DNA of 64,000 nucleotides. It comes from a virus. The stretch spans positions 124,001 to 188,000 of the IMG/VR virus record IMGVR_UViG_3300049460_000121, one strand, 5' to 3'. A program made the position numbers and the translations under genes. The first letter of the stretch is position 1. Each line of letters starts with the position of its first letter. Under the pieces are notes generated by a model. The model worked only from the letters and a program-made list of their open reading frames with translations. It was not told the DNA's origin and did no database searches. Below are positions 24,777 through 33,035 of the stretch, in pieces.

Positions 24777-25802
24777 CTATGCGCCAGTCTTGTTAACGAC
24801 GTACCCGGCTGGGTACAGTTCAGCCTGCACACCACCGACGGTGTTCTGGCGAATGCCTCCACAGCTGATAGCCATGGTGCGTTCTGGATCAGCCATCATC
24901 ATCAGCGTCTTGGCATCACTCCCCAAGGCTACCCAGTTCTTGTAATCCGGGATAGGGACACCGTTACGCAGTTTGGTGGTCCAGTACTGACTGATACGAG
25001 TCAGCGTGGCAATCAAGTAAGCGCGTTCGGCTCCTGAGTTGCGCATGTCGAAGTCTTCTGGGAACTTGTAGCCTGCCAGGATCTCCGCGATGGCGTTAGG
25101 GCGCTCGGACAACAGACCGTCAGCCCCCAGCTTGTCGAGTGCCTTATTGATCGACTTGAGGTCAGAGGTGTTGATGGCGTTTTCGATGATGCCGCGGAAG
25201 ATAGCTTCTTTGACAGATTCATCGTGAGCCATCTCAGCGATGTCGTCGACCAAGTCACCAATGCCGTAACGCACCAGCTGTTTGGCGATACCACTCAGGA
25301 TGCCAGCCTCGGCTCCCAAGTTGAAGAAGTTCATCAGCTCTGACTTGCCGGTGAGTTCGCCTACGATCCTGAGGAGACCATCAGTGTCATCAACGTCAGC
25401 GCCCTTCACAAAGAGCGGTGCAGCACCGTAGAGGAGTTTACCTAAGTCAGCTACGTTACCGAAGCCAGCGTCTGCCAGCGTCTCTCCCAGGACGTTCTGG
25501 AGGGTACCGCCCACTTGACCAATCAGACTGGGTAGAGTAGACCCCATGGCGCTCAGGGCTTTGTCCACCATCTCCATCTTGGTCAGGTTACCGGCCTTAG
25601 CTCCCATGACCAGTTCAGCCAGTTCCCGTGGAGAACTGGTGTTACCTTTCAAACCATCGATAGCGTCCGACCAGATACCTTTGCTGGTCTCGAATACGCT
25701 GTTACGGGTTTCCCCGGTGGTGACTTCGTACGTGTCTTTCACCAAGAGCTTGTCGGATGGACGCCCTTGGAACATCGAATTTGCTAAGCGACCAGTTGTC
25801 AT
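24777..25802 (-). CDS. Probable virion structural protein (341 aa)
   Basis: This helical protein is rich in Leu, Ala and Gly and starts MTTGRLANSMFQG, with GAGGTTTATC before the ATG. Short hydrophobic stretches (about residues 80-115) may be buried helices rather than membrane segments. It has no catalytic motif. It is convergent with the 649-residue tail gene and separated from the next minus-strand genes by a terminator (25856-25877), so it forms its own unit. I infer a tail or baseplate part from the neighbourhood; the family is not recognised. Confidence 0.75.
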   Translation of the reverse strand: MTTGRLANSMFQGRPSDKLLVKDTYEVTTGETRNSVFETSKGIWSDAIDGLKGNTSSPRELAELVMGAKAGNLTKMEMVDKALSAMGSTLPSLIGQVGGTLQNVLGETLADAGFGNVADLGKLLYGAAPLFVKGADVDDTDGLLRIVGELTGKSELMNFFNLGAEAGILSGIAKQLVRYGIGDLVDDIAEMAHDESVKEAIFRGIIENAINTSDLKSINKALDKLGADGLLSERPNAIAEILAGYKFPEDFDMRNSGAERAYLIATLTRISQYWTTKLRNGVPIPDYKNWVALGSDAKTLMMMADPERTMAISCGGIRQNTVGGVQAELYPAGYVVNKTGA

Positions 25803-25855
25803 GATAAACCTCGCGTTGTCTACACAAGATCAACACAAAAAAAGAAAGGGCATAA

Positions 25856-25877
25856 AGCGGAGGGTTTCCCCTCCGCT
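25856..25877 (-). terminator. Hairpin terminator after the 25882-26367 gene
   Basis: AGCGGAGGG (25856-25864) pairs with CCCTCCGCT (25869-25877). It is followed on the minus strand by TTATGCCCTTTCTTTTTTTG, a strong T-tail. Confidence 0.85.
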
Positions 25878-25881
25878 CTGT

Positions 25882-26367
25882 TTACGCTACTTGTTTCAGT
25901 TCTCTACGGAGCTCTTCGAAGAACTCCATTTGCCAATCACTGTCACGAGGACAGATGACTTTAGGCGGCTTATCCGCATATGGCGAACCGAAATAGTAGT
26001 AATGGACGAAGGGCATGTCGGAACCACGCAACAGTTCTTTCAGTTCCTCGTTGTCCATCACCTTGGCGCGAACGCCAATGAGGAACTGTTCCTTGAAGTC
26101 CTGGTTCCACACCACTTCGAGCGTGTTGCCGAACTTCTTTGCATCGAAGCCGGACATGGCTCTGAGCGATTCATGCTTACAACCAGTCTTCAGGTAATAC
26201 CACAGACCTTCAGCCGTGCGGAACATCCCGTAGACCGGATGATTTACCGGTAAATCAGACAGGTTGGTCAACAGCCTACCCAAGCGTGTGCGGCCCTTGG
26301 TGTAAACGTTGATTTCAGTCATCCCATCGTCCAGAGGGTTGTGAGTTTTATCGACTGCGTTACTCAT
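25882..26367 (-). CDS. NADAR/YbiA-like (DUF1768) protein, tentative (161 aa)
   Basis: Enzymes of the NADAR family act on ADP-ribose-linked or N-glycosidic substrates, and some remove ADP-ribose from guanine. The central part (residues about 25-95) fits the family layout: LGRLLTNLSDLPV, then FRTAEGLWYYLKTG (family: TxEHxYQxxK), then AKKFGN (family: AKxLGR), then a helix FKEQFLIGVRAKVM and an Asp-rich end. The family histidine after the glutamate is replaced by glycine, so activity is uncertain. It overlaps the 152-residue gene by eight bases and shares its operon (27370-25882). Alternative: an unrelated small fold with a chance pattern match. Confidence 0.5.
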   Translation of the reverse strand: MSNAVDKTHNPLDDGMTEINVYTKGRTRLGRLLTNLSDLPVNHPVYGMFRTAEGLWYYLKTGCKHESLRAMSGFDAKKFGNTLEVVWNQDFKEQFLIGVRAKVMDNEELKELLRGSDMPFVHYYYFGSPYADKPPKVICPRDSDWQMEFFEELRRELKQVA

Positions 26368-26818
26368 CGCTGGGTTCCTCTGGTTCAGGAGTTTCAGGTT
26401 TCGGTGTCGCTGGACGGCGACGCTTGCGGGTATTCTCTGCTACGTGTTGCAACCGGCGATCGGAATAGCGGTTCCGAACTTCGATCTCGCTCGTGTAGAC
26501 TTTGTCACCGTAGTGCATGTCGATGCGCACCACGTACTTGTCACAGCCTAGCAGTTGGATCAGAGTCTCCAACCGTTCCCACGAGATTGAGGGTCTCGTT
26601 AACGCACGGGAGAGGTTGTTCTTCTCTTGAGCGACTAATCGCTTATCACCCCCATACACCTTTTGGTAATAGCGTTCCATCTTACGATCGAGGCTATCAA
26701 CATTAGGGGAATGGGCCATGAGGATATCTCGAAACATTAGGGCGAGTAGGTTCTCTACATCGTCCTTACCTGTTTCTGGATTGTTCACAATACTGCGAAA
26801 CGTTTTAGCGCTCATCAT
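26360..26818 (-). CDS. Hypothetical basic protein (152 aa)
   Basis: It starts MMSAKTFRSIVNNP with AGGATACG upstream. The middle holds many charged residues (RKMERYYQKVYGGDKR), and the end has a basic patch, RKRRRPATPKPETPEPEEP, followed by an acidic proline-rich tail. That could bind nucleic acid or protein. I recognise no domain. The end overlaps the start of the NADAR-like gene, so the two are translationally coupled. Confidence 0.7.
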   Translation of the reverse strand: MMSAKTFRSIVNNPETGKDDVENLLALMFRDILMAHSPNVDSLDRKMERYYQKVYGGDKRLVAQEKNNLSRALTRPSISWERLETLIQLLGCDKYVVRIDMHYGDKVYTSEIEVRNRYSDRRLQHVAENTRKRRRPATPKPETPEPEEPSDE

Positions 26819-26869
26819 CGTATCCTGTTGCAGGTCCCACTTACTTTCGATGGAGGGACAGAGGATGTT

Positions 26870-27370
26870 TTAGGTGTTGCGGATTGTAATGGATGTTTCG
26901 AGCACAGAGAGTACGTCACTCACCACCCCTGAGAAGTTCTTTCTCATGTAGATAGAGTATGAATGCAGTGGATCGGTGTACTTGTCTACATATTCGTAAT
27001 GTATGACTGACAGCTTTTGCAGCAATAGCTCTAGAACGTCCTGTGGTGACCTGTAACCGCTGCGGACGTCGTAATAGTAGTCCACAATGGTTACTTCACT
27101 CATGTTCCTTCTACGGGCTCTCCAGGAGTTCGGAGTGTCTGTTTCGGAATGCATGCAGGAGTACAACGTATCTAACCTGAAGAACAGGTCATTCACGGTG
27201 TCTGTGTACGTCATCAAACTGACGTCGAAGTGTTTGCTCCCAAGTTCCGGTAATTTTATAGACGTGGCGACTTCCGCCAACAGGAACATACGTTCCCAAT
27301 CGTCATCTGGTAATCGTTCGGGCAGGAAGAGTTTATCCACGCCCAGCAGACGGTAAATAAAATCTAGCAT
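26870..27370 (-). CDS. Hypothetical helical protein (166 aa)
   Basis: It starts MLDFIYRLLGVDKLF; the ATG at 27370 has no clear ribosome site, and a longer start at 27394 would overlap the divergent gene at 27382. The product is helical and acidic, with a segment of tyrosines, DYYYDVRSGYRS. Only eleven bases separate it from the divergent plus-strand gene, whose AGGAG site occupies the gap, so the promoters of the two units must lie inside the opposite gene. Function unknown. Confidence 0.65.
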   Translation of the reverse strand: MLDFIYRLLGVDKLFLPERLPDDDWERMFLLAEVATSIKLPELGSKHFDVSLMTYTDTVNDLFFRLDTLYSCMHSETDTPNSWRARRRNMSEVTIVDYYYDVRSGYRSPQDVLELLLQKLSVIHYEYVDKYTDPLHSYSIYMRKNFSGVVSDVLSVLETSITIRNT

Positions 27371-27381
27371 AGGAGACAGCC

Positions 27382-27810
27382 ATGTCTGGTGCATTGGAAG
27401 GGGAAGTATTCGTCGCCCAACAGGGTGACGTTGATCCCAGCGAAGTTGTAAAGTTTACTCAACGCTTGCGCTACCAAATGGTCGGCGATCTGACCGACCA
27501 TGGTGGTAACGTCCGGGGCGACAACAAAGAACTGGCCAGCCTGCTGCGTGACATGGACCGTTCGGCCCTGACGCAACGTGAGCTGAACATTCAGGAAGAC
27601 AGCCGTCAAGACGGCCGCCTTGCCATTGAAGCCTACAAGGAATTCCGTGGGATGCTTGGACAAGACCCATTCTCGCAAGGTGGGACTATCCAACGTCGTC
27701 GCGATCCTACGGAAGGACTGGTTCTCCCGCCGGCTGAGTTGGTTCCGGGTGAGGACCATCAGGGGGAGCAGTCCCTGAATATTGACGATTATGTATCGCC
27801 TGAAACATAG
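27382..27810 (+). CDS. Hypothetical acidic protein (142 aa)
   Basis: A lone plus-strand gene in a minus-strand region, with AGGAG eight bases before the ATG. The protein is polar, with helices about residues 20-100 and an acidic tail ending LNIDDYVSPET. The last 104 bases overlap the 3' end of the convergent minus-strand gene (27707-28522), an unusual antiparallel overlap. Of the two reading frames there, this one looks more protein-like. No family recognised; a small virion or DNA-packaging protein is possible. Confidence 0.7.
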   Translation: MSGALEGEVFVAQQGDVDPSEVVKFTQRLRYQMVGDLTDHGGNVRGDNKELASLLRDMDRSALTQRELNIQEDSRQDGRLAIEAYKEFRGMLGQDPFSQGGTIQRRRDPTEGLVLPPAELVPGEDHQGEQSLNIDDYVSPET

Positions 27811-28522
27811 CCTTGTTGTAGCAGACCCAGGCCGTAGGAACGTGGATCAGGGATACCCATTCTTGGAGTACCCCGGAGCGACACGCAAACGGGTCATTGA
27901 CCCCTTTCTCCGGTGCAGGGTCTTTCCCCAGTGGCGAGATGCGAGAGGTCATGATCACGTTTTCAGGGATCTTGTTCTTGAGCAACTCGTCCTGGTGGTG
28001 CTTCAACCAATCTTCGACGTCATACAGCGCGATCATCTCGAACTGATGCTCGAAGCGTTTCACCGTCAAATCCTTCCAGGGCACGTACGCCCCAAAGACA
28101 CGCGTTGGCAGCGGCATGTAATGCTGCATGCACTTAACGACGATGTCCCGCTCAGCCTGCGACAGATCGGAATACGGATAGAAGTTGATGTAGATGTCCA
28201 ATGCATCGAACTCCACACCACGCTCCAATGCTGGCAGCTCCTTCTTAATGTCCATTCGAATCTGGTAGACAAAGTCTGTCATCTTCGCATAGGCAATAGT
28301 ATCCCCGTTCCGTTCAGCGAACGCTTTCTGATACGCATCCCACTCGACCATGCCGTCTGTAGCTTTTTCGAAGTTGTCGTGTTGCCGGAAACGGTAGTAC
28401 TCAGTCGAGGCCAGCACTTCTGCCAGCCCATCCTTTTCCTCTTCGCCCATCATGCGGACGACCGTGGCGTGGCGAACATCAAGCAACATCTCGATATCGA
28501 TCAGTGCTCTCTGATTAGCCAT
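27707..28522 (-). CDS. Hypothetical protein in RNAP beta C-terminal operon (271 aa)
   Basis: It begins MANQRALIDIEMLL. The start is directly after the stop of the 161-residue gene (GTGTAAATGG), with AAGG upstream. The protein is soluble and rich in aromatic residues in its centre (DIYINFYPYSDL; DWLKHHQDEL). The final 25 residues are Pro/Gly-rich and are encoded by sequence also used by the opposite gene. It is the last gene of a minus-strand operon that begins with the RNAP beta C-terminal piece (29773). By order it would sit near phiKZ 147/148. The function is unknown. Confidence 0.7.
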   Translation of the reverse strand: MANQRALIDIEMLLDVRHATVVRMMGEEEKDGLAEVLASTEYYRFRQHDNFEKATDGMVEWDAYQKAFAERNGDTIAYAKMTDFVYQIRMDIKKELPALERGVEFDALDIYINFYPYSDLSQAERDIVVKCMQHYMPLPTRVFGAYVPWKDLTVKRFEHQFEMIALYDVEDWLKHHQDELLKNKIPENVIMTSRISPLGKDPAPEKGVNDPFACRSGVLQEWVSLIHVPTAWVCYNKAMFQAIHNRQYSGTAPPDGPHPEPTQPAGEPVLP

Positions 28523-29008
28523 TTACACCTTCCCTGGTTTCTTCCCAGCCATCAGACGATCGATGCCGAGATCAGCCAGTCGCTTGTTGTACTGACCCAT
28601 CGACAGCGAGTAGAGGAACATCAGGAGTGGGTTCTTACCCAGCCCCGATTGAATCTCTTCAGCCGTTTGGCTCATCTGTTTGTTCTCAGATGGAATGCCT
28701 TGAGCGTTCTTCAACCACGACATGGATTCCGCTTGGCGTCTGGCTACATCGTTCTGGAGGGTGGTCAGACCGAGCAGGTAAACGTATTCGTTCACCATCT
28801 CGATGATCCACTCCATGTCGAACTGTTCGGCGGAGAGTTTCTTCCACACACGCAGCCCACCGGTTTCAGTGGTGATCGAGTTACGCCAAACGATACTGCG
28901 GGCCAGCAACAACAGCTTGGAGGCGCGAATGTACGCCTCGTTGCCGAAGGGTTCAGTGAAGCGGGAGATAATGGAATCGGCCACTTCGATGTCATTAGGC
29001 TTTTGCAT
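28523..29008 (-). CDS. Hypothetical helical protein (161 aa)
   Basis: It starts MQKPNDIEVADSII, with AAAGGACGTCT before the ATG. It is helical throughout, with a run MLLFxYSL-like segment near the C-terminus (NPLLMFLYSLSMGQ) that is amphipathic rather than clearly membrane-spanning. It lies ten bases after the RNAP beta C-terminal gene and abuts the 271-residue gene, so all three form one operon. Possible RNAP- or virion-associated partner; no family recognised. Confidence 0.75.
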   Translation of the reverse strand: MQKPNDIEVADSIISRFTEPFGNEAYIRASKLLLLARSIVWRNSITTETGGLRVWKKLSAEQFDMEWIIEMVNEYVYLLGLTTLQNDVARRQAESMSWLKNAQGIPSENKQMSQTAEEIQSGLGKNPLLMFLYSLSMGQYNKRLADLGIDRLMAGKKPGKV

Positions 29009-29017
29009 AGACGTCCT

Positions 29018-29773
29018 TTAAGGTCGTTCAGCGCCCACGGTGCCAGGAGCAAAGGCATCGTTAGGAACTGGTGTCCCAGGTTTCAGGTTGTTGCCCAGGT
29101 GCATGCAGTTGAAGAACACGGACATGGTGTCGATGGATTTGGCATTACCCAAGCCAGACACTTGTTCCAGCGTACATTCGCCGTTCTCAACCAGTTGACG
29201 ACGCATCTCACGATAAGCCGCTTCGTCACCACCCCGTACCTTGATCTTCTCCATGATGGTCCGGTCAAGGCCACGAGAAGACAACGAGCTGAGTTCAGGT
29301 GCCGATACACGACTACCCTTCGATTGGCTCGTAGGTTGGTTGGTGAGGTCATCGATACGCTGGTTGTGTTCAGGGATCGAACGCTTCTTGACAACTGTCT
29401 GCGCTTGACGACGCACGGGCAGGTCCAGCACCGGGTAAGGGTGAGGTGTCACGTATTGCAGACCGGTGGCACCGTCCGTCATGACCAAGCGGTGGGTGAG
29501 CGACTTGCCGAGGCTACGCACCAGTTGGAAGTTACGGGCGATGGAGATCCGTGCCTTGCCGAGGTTAGGAACATAAAACGGGAGCATCTCCCGGTTCTTG
29601 ATCTCTTCCGGGGTAGAGGCTGGAGCCAGACGTTTAAGGTACGTCTCGAACTCCTTGTCAGACATGGCAGCGAACTTAGCCGCTAGCAGGTCTGGGTTTG
29701 TCTTATCGCCAGGAATAATCTTGGCGACGTTGTCCAAGATGAACTTGGTTACCTTCTCACGTTTAGCGTTCAC
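29018..29773 (-). CDS. Phage RNA polymerase beta subunit, C-terminal part (251 aa)
   Basis: This gene encodes the clamp end missing from the beta gene at 8740-12981. About residues 90-105, HRLVMTDGATGLQYVTP matches RpoB KMHARSTGPYSLVTQQP. Then a segment with SRVSAPELSSLSSRGL and TIMEKIKVRGGDEAAYREM corresponds to RpoB QRFGEMEVWALEAYGA and TLQEMLTVKSDDVNGRTKM. The start is probably GTG at 29773, since AAAGGG lies at good spacing; a GTG at 29794 is possible. In phiKZ the virion polymerase has the same split (gp178 with gp149). Which polymerase of the phage it belongs to is inferred from the presence of the matching N part. Confidence 0.75.
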   Translation of the reverse strand: MNAKREKVTKFILDNVAKIIPGDKTNPDLLAAKFAAMSDKEFETYLKRLAPASTPEEIKNREMLPFYVPNLGKARISIARNFQLVRSLGKSLTHRLVMTDGATGLQYVTPHPYPVLDLPVRRQAQTVVKKRSIPEHNQRIDDLTNQPTSQSKGSRVSAPELSSLSSRGLDRTIMEKIKVRGGDEAAYREMRRQLVENGECTLEQVSGLGNAKSIDTMSVFFNCMHLGNNLKPGTPVPNDAFAPGTVGAERP

Positions 29774-29806
29774 GGGATCACCCTTTGGTTGCACTTACAG
29801 CATATA

Positions 29807-29830
29807 CGTGGCTGACATTGGCCAGCCACG
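29807..29830 (-). terminator. Hairpin after the 29851-30120 gene
   Basis: CGTGGCT (29807-29813) pairs with AGCCACG (29824-29830). The minus-strand flank TATATGCTGTAAG is only weakly T-rich. It separates two operons. Confidence 0.55.
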
Positions 29831-29850
29831 ATACGTCACGATGCAACGGC

Positions 29851-30120
29851 TTACGCCGAAGGGAGATTGAAGCGAACCAGGGTCGGAAGGACATGACCAC
29901 GGAAGTACTTCAACCACTGTTCCGGTTGGAGATCATCGATCAAGCATTCACGCTCGTCGAGGGTAGGAACTGGCGCCTTACTCAACTGGATACGGAAGTA
30001 CTTGTTGAGGGAGACCATCTCGTCCCCGTGAGTGTTCTTGTAGGTGGAACGGAACACATCGCCGAGCACTTGCTTCTGCTCGCTGAGCAGGTCTTCAACA
30101 TCTTGGGATAGGTGGGTCAT
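29851..30120 (-). CDS. Hypothetical protein (89 aa)
   Basis: A small protein starting MTHLSQDVEDLLSEQ, with AAGGAATTGCTGTC before the ATG. It looks like two helices with a strand-like middle. It lies 37 bases downstream of the UvsX-like gene and before a hairpin, so it is probably in the UvsX operon, where an accessory role in recombination would be plausible. No family recognised. Confidence 0.7.
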   Translation of the reverse strand: MTHLSQDVEDLLSEQKQVLGDVFRSTYKNTHGDEMVSLNKYFRIQLSKAPVPTLDERECLIDDLQPEQWLKYFRGHVLPTLVRFNLPSA

Positions 30121-30157
30121 GACAGCAATTCCTTGTGGGATGACTCACCTACACCGC

Positions 30158-31624
30158 TTAGTCAGCGATGATTTCAGGCAAGCCCATTTCTTTACGTGAT
30201 TTTGGATACCAGTACGGGTGATACTTACCAACCCGCATACGGAGAATGTCCAGGGTCGACAGGAACGGAACCGCAGCACCTTCTTCAATGGTCGTGTGCC
30301 AGAAGCGGGTGTTCAAGAGCAGATCCCAATCGTAGCCCATGGCCTTGATTTCGTTGTACAGTGCTTCTGGTTCGCAGTGGTAGGAATCATCGATGTCCGT
30401 GCGGTACGTGAAAGTCCAGTGCATCTCCATAAGGATTTGCGCGGCGCGTTGAGCAGCGAACGATTCGCGCAGCTTCTTACGGACGTTGGTACGACGGATG
30501 GACATCTCAGGAACCAACGCCAAGGCGTAGCTCTGAAGGTTACCCACCAAACCGTAACGACCCGCTTCACGCAACAGATAGATGAAGTTGGACATGTACG
30601 GCAGCCAGCCTTCCTTCTGACTGACGATGATCGGCAATGGGATACCCGACGGACCGTACTTCCCACGCATGTTGGTGAGTTTCAGTTCGATGAGATCCGC
30701 TTGCTTGGTTTCATCACCAGGCTCGTACGGGAATTCGGCTACACCCTTCTCCTGCATCTGCGTGAAGTGGGTGATTGCATAACAGTTGCCGGTCTGGAAG
30801 CTCAGGTTCTCAGGCACGCGTTTGAGTTTCACGTCGCCTTTGAGGTGGTTGAGCGTCTTGATGTTCGGCTTGCGCGGATCAAGCTGGTACTGTTGACCAA
30901 CATGCGCCGTGCTCAATAGATAGATACCGTGCTTCGCCGTGAGGTCTGGCGCTTGCTCGACGATCTGCGATTTACCGCTGTTGACACGCATGGCCAACAT
31001 GTTCAGTTCGGATGTACCGACGCTGCCTGTGTCCAGCATTTCGACGGCCGATTCAGCCTTGAGGCCTGACAGGGAATCCCAGAACTCGAGCAACGGTACG
31101 AAGTATTCGTACGGCTTGCCGGTGCCAGTATCCATCAGTTCCAGCTGGACGCGAGGTTCTTCCTTCAAACGCTTCTTGGCGTATTCTTTGAGGACGTTGA
31201 ACAGCTCGGTGCCGTTGTAGTCCACCGACGAGGTGAAGAACATCCGGTCTTTAGCGATCAGCGACTCCGGTACTGGGAAGCCGGGCAGGGGCAGACCCAT
31301 GGACAGGCGTGTGATGCGCTCTACACGTTCCTGGACGATCGTCGTCTCAGTGTCGTGGACATGCATAACTGAGGCTGAGAAAGCGCGCAACATAGCACCG
31401 CCGAAACCGGCAGCGATGGTGGACTTAAACATGTTCGGCAAAGCAGCGATGCAGGAGAATGGAGCCAGCCCGCCGTTCAGGATCATTTGCCCTTTATGAC
31501 CCTTGACCCAGTTACCGGCCGAGACGTCCAGGATGGTTCCTGTGTTCGGCATGGGGTAGAACGGTGCAGCAGGTTTCTTCCATGCGGCTTTAAACATATA
31601 TTGCTCCGGTTTGATATGTAGCAC
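30158..31624 (-). CDS. UvsX/RecA-like recombinase (488 aa)
   Basis: This RecA-fold ATPase would act in phage DNA recombination and replication. It has a Walker A-like loop, AALPNMFKST (about residues 60-69; T4 UvsX has GPSKSFKSN), an acidic residue in DTETT (93), a Walker B-like strand LEFWDSLSGL (Asp183; UvsX FIDSLGNL), and LLSTAHV, which resembles UvsX IAINHTY. A later strand, IELKLTNMRGKYG, fits the ATPase core end. It is longer than UvsX (about 390), with about 150 C-terminal residues of unknown role. Position next to RNase H recalls phiKZ gp152. A DnaB-like helicase is the main alternative, but I see no primase or helicase signature. Confidence 0.6.
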   Translation of the reverse strand: MLHIKPEQYMFKAAWKKPAAPFYPMPNTGTILDVSAGNWVKGHKGQMILNGGLAPFSCIAALPNMFKSTIAAGFGGAMLRAFSASVMHVHDTETTIVQERVERITRLSMGLPLPGFPVPESLIAKDRMFFTSSVDYNGTELFNVLKEYAKKRLKEEPRVQLELMDTGTGKPYEYFVPLLEFWDSLSGLKAESAVEMLDTGSVGTSELNMLAMRVNSGKSQIVEQAPDLTAKHGIYLLSTAHVGQQYQLDPRKPNIKTLNHLKGDVKLKRVPENLSFQTGNCYAITHFTQMQEKGVAEFPYEPGDETKQADLIELKLTNMRGKYGPSGIPLPIIVSQKEGWLPYMSNFIYLLREAGRYGLVGNLQSYALALVPEMSIRRTNVRKKLRESFAAQRAAQILMEMHWTFTYRTDIDDSYHCEPEALYNEIKAMGYDWDLLLNTRFWHTTIEEGAAVPFLSTLDILRMRVGKYHPYWYPKSRKEMGLPEIIAD

Positions 31625-31632
31625 GATAAGCG

Positions 31633-31645
31633 GACCGTGCAGAAC
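31633..31645 (-). promoter_or_regulatory. Candidate promoter element near UvsX-like gene
   Basis: Minus-strand GCTACATATCAAA, within about 10-25 bases of the ATG at 31624. It resembles the TACATTA elements elsewhere but sits unusually close to the start. Weak. Confidence 0.25.
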
Positions 31646-31682
31646 TTATACACCCTACCCAATCAACCGAGGGGACGAAAAC

Positions 31683-32534
31683 GTGTCCAAAGAAAACGCC
31701 TTTCTAAAAGAACTCGTTAGCAGTGAGATGCACAGTAATGTTGACTATCTCATGTCGACCGCCAGTAACTTTTCACAAGAAAGTAAAGTGATGACTTTCG
31801 TCGACGACATCCGTTCGCAGTTCGGTGCGTTCATTGGTCGTGCGGCGACGTTCTTCAACAGCTCGAAAGTGGGTAACTTTAAGCCGTCCACTGTAATTCC
31901 AGGGAAACTAACCGAGTTCGCTAATGCTGATGGCTATCGCAGCATCGGGCAAAAAGTGATCTCGATTCCTCTCGGATTTCAAGGTAAGTACATAGACTAT
32001 ATCCAGGCTCTGTCTTCTGCCTTGGCCTACGTGGAAACGTTGGAGAAGACCATCGGCGCCACGAGTCAACAACTCGCCACCGTAGCCAGCGAACCGGATC
32101 GCATGAAGGCTCAGAGCGCTCTGCGTAATCTGGAATCCTTGATCAAACCGATGCCAGCATCGGAGTTCAATGCCCTGCGTGCGTTCTGCGGCAACCACGG
32201 CAAGACTCAGGCTCGTCTGTCTGACGTAGTGGACAATGGCGCCGACATCGGCGCTATCTACCGTGAAGTCAACAACCTCAACCAGCGCTGCTCTCGCGTT
32301 GACTGGGCAGGCATCGATCGCAAGACTTCCCGTCTGGCTGAACTGATCGTCCACGTCCAGAAAGAGATCGAGGCAGCAGGTGATGGTGGTACCTCCGGTG
32401 CAGCAGCTAGTGCACTGTCTACCATGGTCTATGGCTTGGCCACTTCGGTGTCCGCAGCAGCCGTTGTATTGTCCGGTGTGATGGAACTGACCCATTGCCT
32501 CGCTCAGAACGTTGGCGAAGTAGTCGGCGCGTAA
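31683..32534 (+). CDS. Probable virion protein (283 aa)
   Basis: The best start is GTG at 31683 with GAGGGGACGAAAAC before it; there is no ATG near the conserved-looking N-terminus (VSKENAFLKELVSS). The protein is helical, with a long charged central part and a hydrophobic C-terminal segment (about residues 245-270, MVYGLATSVSAAAVVLSGVM) that may enter a membrane. It is a lone plus-strand gene between the UvsX-like gene and the RNase H unit, the place of phiKZ gp153, a virion protein. A structural role is inferred from position. It ends before a perfect 11-bp hairpin. Confidence 0.7.
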   Translation: MSKENAFLKELVSSEMHSNVDYLMSTASNFSQESKVMTFVDDIRSQFGAFIGRAATFFNSSKVGNFKPSTVIPGKLTEFANADGYRSIGQKVISIPLGFQGKYIDYIQALSSALAYVETLEKTIGATSQQLATVASEPDRMKAQSALRNLESLIKPMPASEFNALRAFCGNHGKTQARLSDVVDNGADIGAIYREVNNLNQRCSRVDWAGIDRKTSRLAELIVHVQKEIEAAGDGGTSGAAASALSTMVYGLATSVSAAAVVLSGVMELTHCLAQNVGEVVGA

Positions 32535-32543
32535 GCAGCACAA

Positions 32544-32572
32544 ACCACCTGGGGTTTCACGCCCCAGGTGGT
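32544..32572. terminator. Bidirectional hairpin terminator
   Basis: ACCACCTGGGG (32544-32554) pairs with CCCCAGGTGGT (32562-32572). It is followed on the plus strand by CTCATTCCTTTATGC. It lies between the convergent genes ending at 32534 and 32582. Confidence 0.75.
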
Positions 32573-32581
32573 CTCATTCCT

Positions 32582-33004
32582 TTATGCTGTCCGCAAACAG
32601 TCGAGTACTGTTCTCACATCCATCGTAAACGTGGATCCGTCACCGTACTGGAACCAGCGAGGTAACATTGAGGTCAGCTCATTAGACAGCGTGCTGAGAT
32701 CGACCTGGCCCGTCTGGAATCGCTCCAGCATGAGTTGGGGATCGACCTTTTTCCACATCCACCCGGATATGGCAGCTGGAAGCATCAGCGCACTTGCAGA
32801 GCATGCCAAGTGTAACTGAGTATTCACGTTGTCCATTTCTGTTGCAGATGGATTCTTGACACCCTTCAGCTTGAAATACAACGACGCTACGACAATCAGT
32901 CGACGAATACGGCAGTGGACCTTATTCTTGTCACAGACAGTATTTCTTGCGTGTGGGCAAGCTGGCAGGGATTCTTGCGATGACGCAATAACATTGCCGG
33001 ACAT
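32582..33004 (-). CDS. Hypothetical protein (140 aa)
   Basis: It starts MSGNVIASSQESLPAC, with GTAGGTATTCCC before the ATG. It has several cysteines near the N-terminus (CPHARNTVC, then HC), perhaps metal-binding, then a basic region and a mildly hydrophobic stretch about residues 70-85 (ACSASALMLPAAISGW). It is downstream of RNase H by 31 bases in one operon. No family recognised. Confidence 0.65.
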   Translation of the reverse strand: MSGNVIASSQESLPACPHARNTVCDKNKVHCRIRRLIVVASLYFKLKGVKNPSATEMDNVNTQLHLACSASALMLPAAISGWMWKKVDPQLMLERFQTGQVDLSTLSNELTSMLPRWFQYGDGSTFTMDVRTVLDCLRTA

Positions 33005-33035
33005 ATGGGAATACCTACGGGTTATCGGGTTTCAG

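Noticed and set aside
27782-29686. 634-codon open frame on the plus strand
   Set aside because: It is opposite three minus-strand genes with good ribosome sites, one of them RNAP beta C-terminal; composition is antisense-like.
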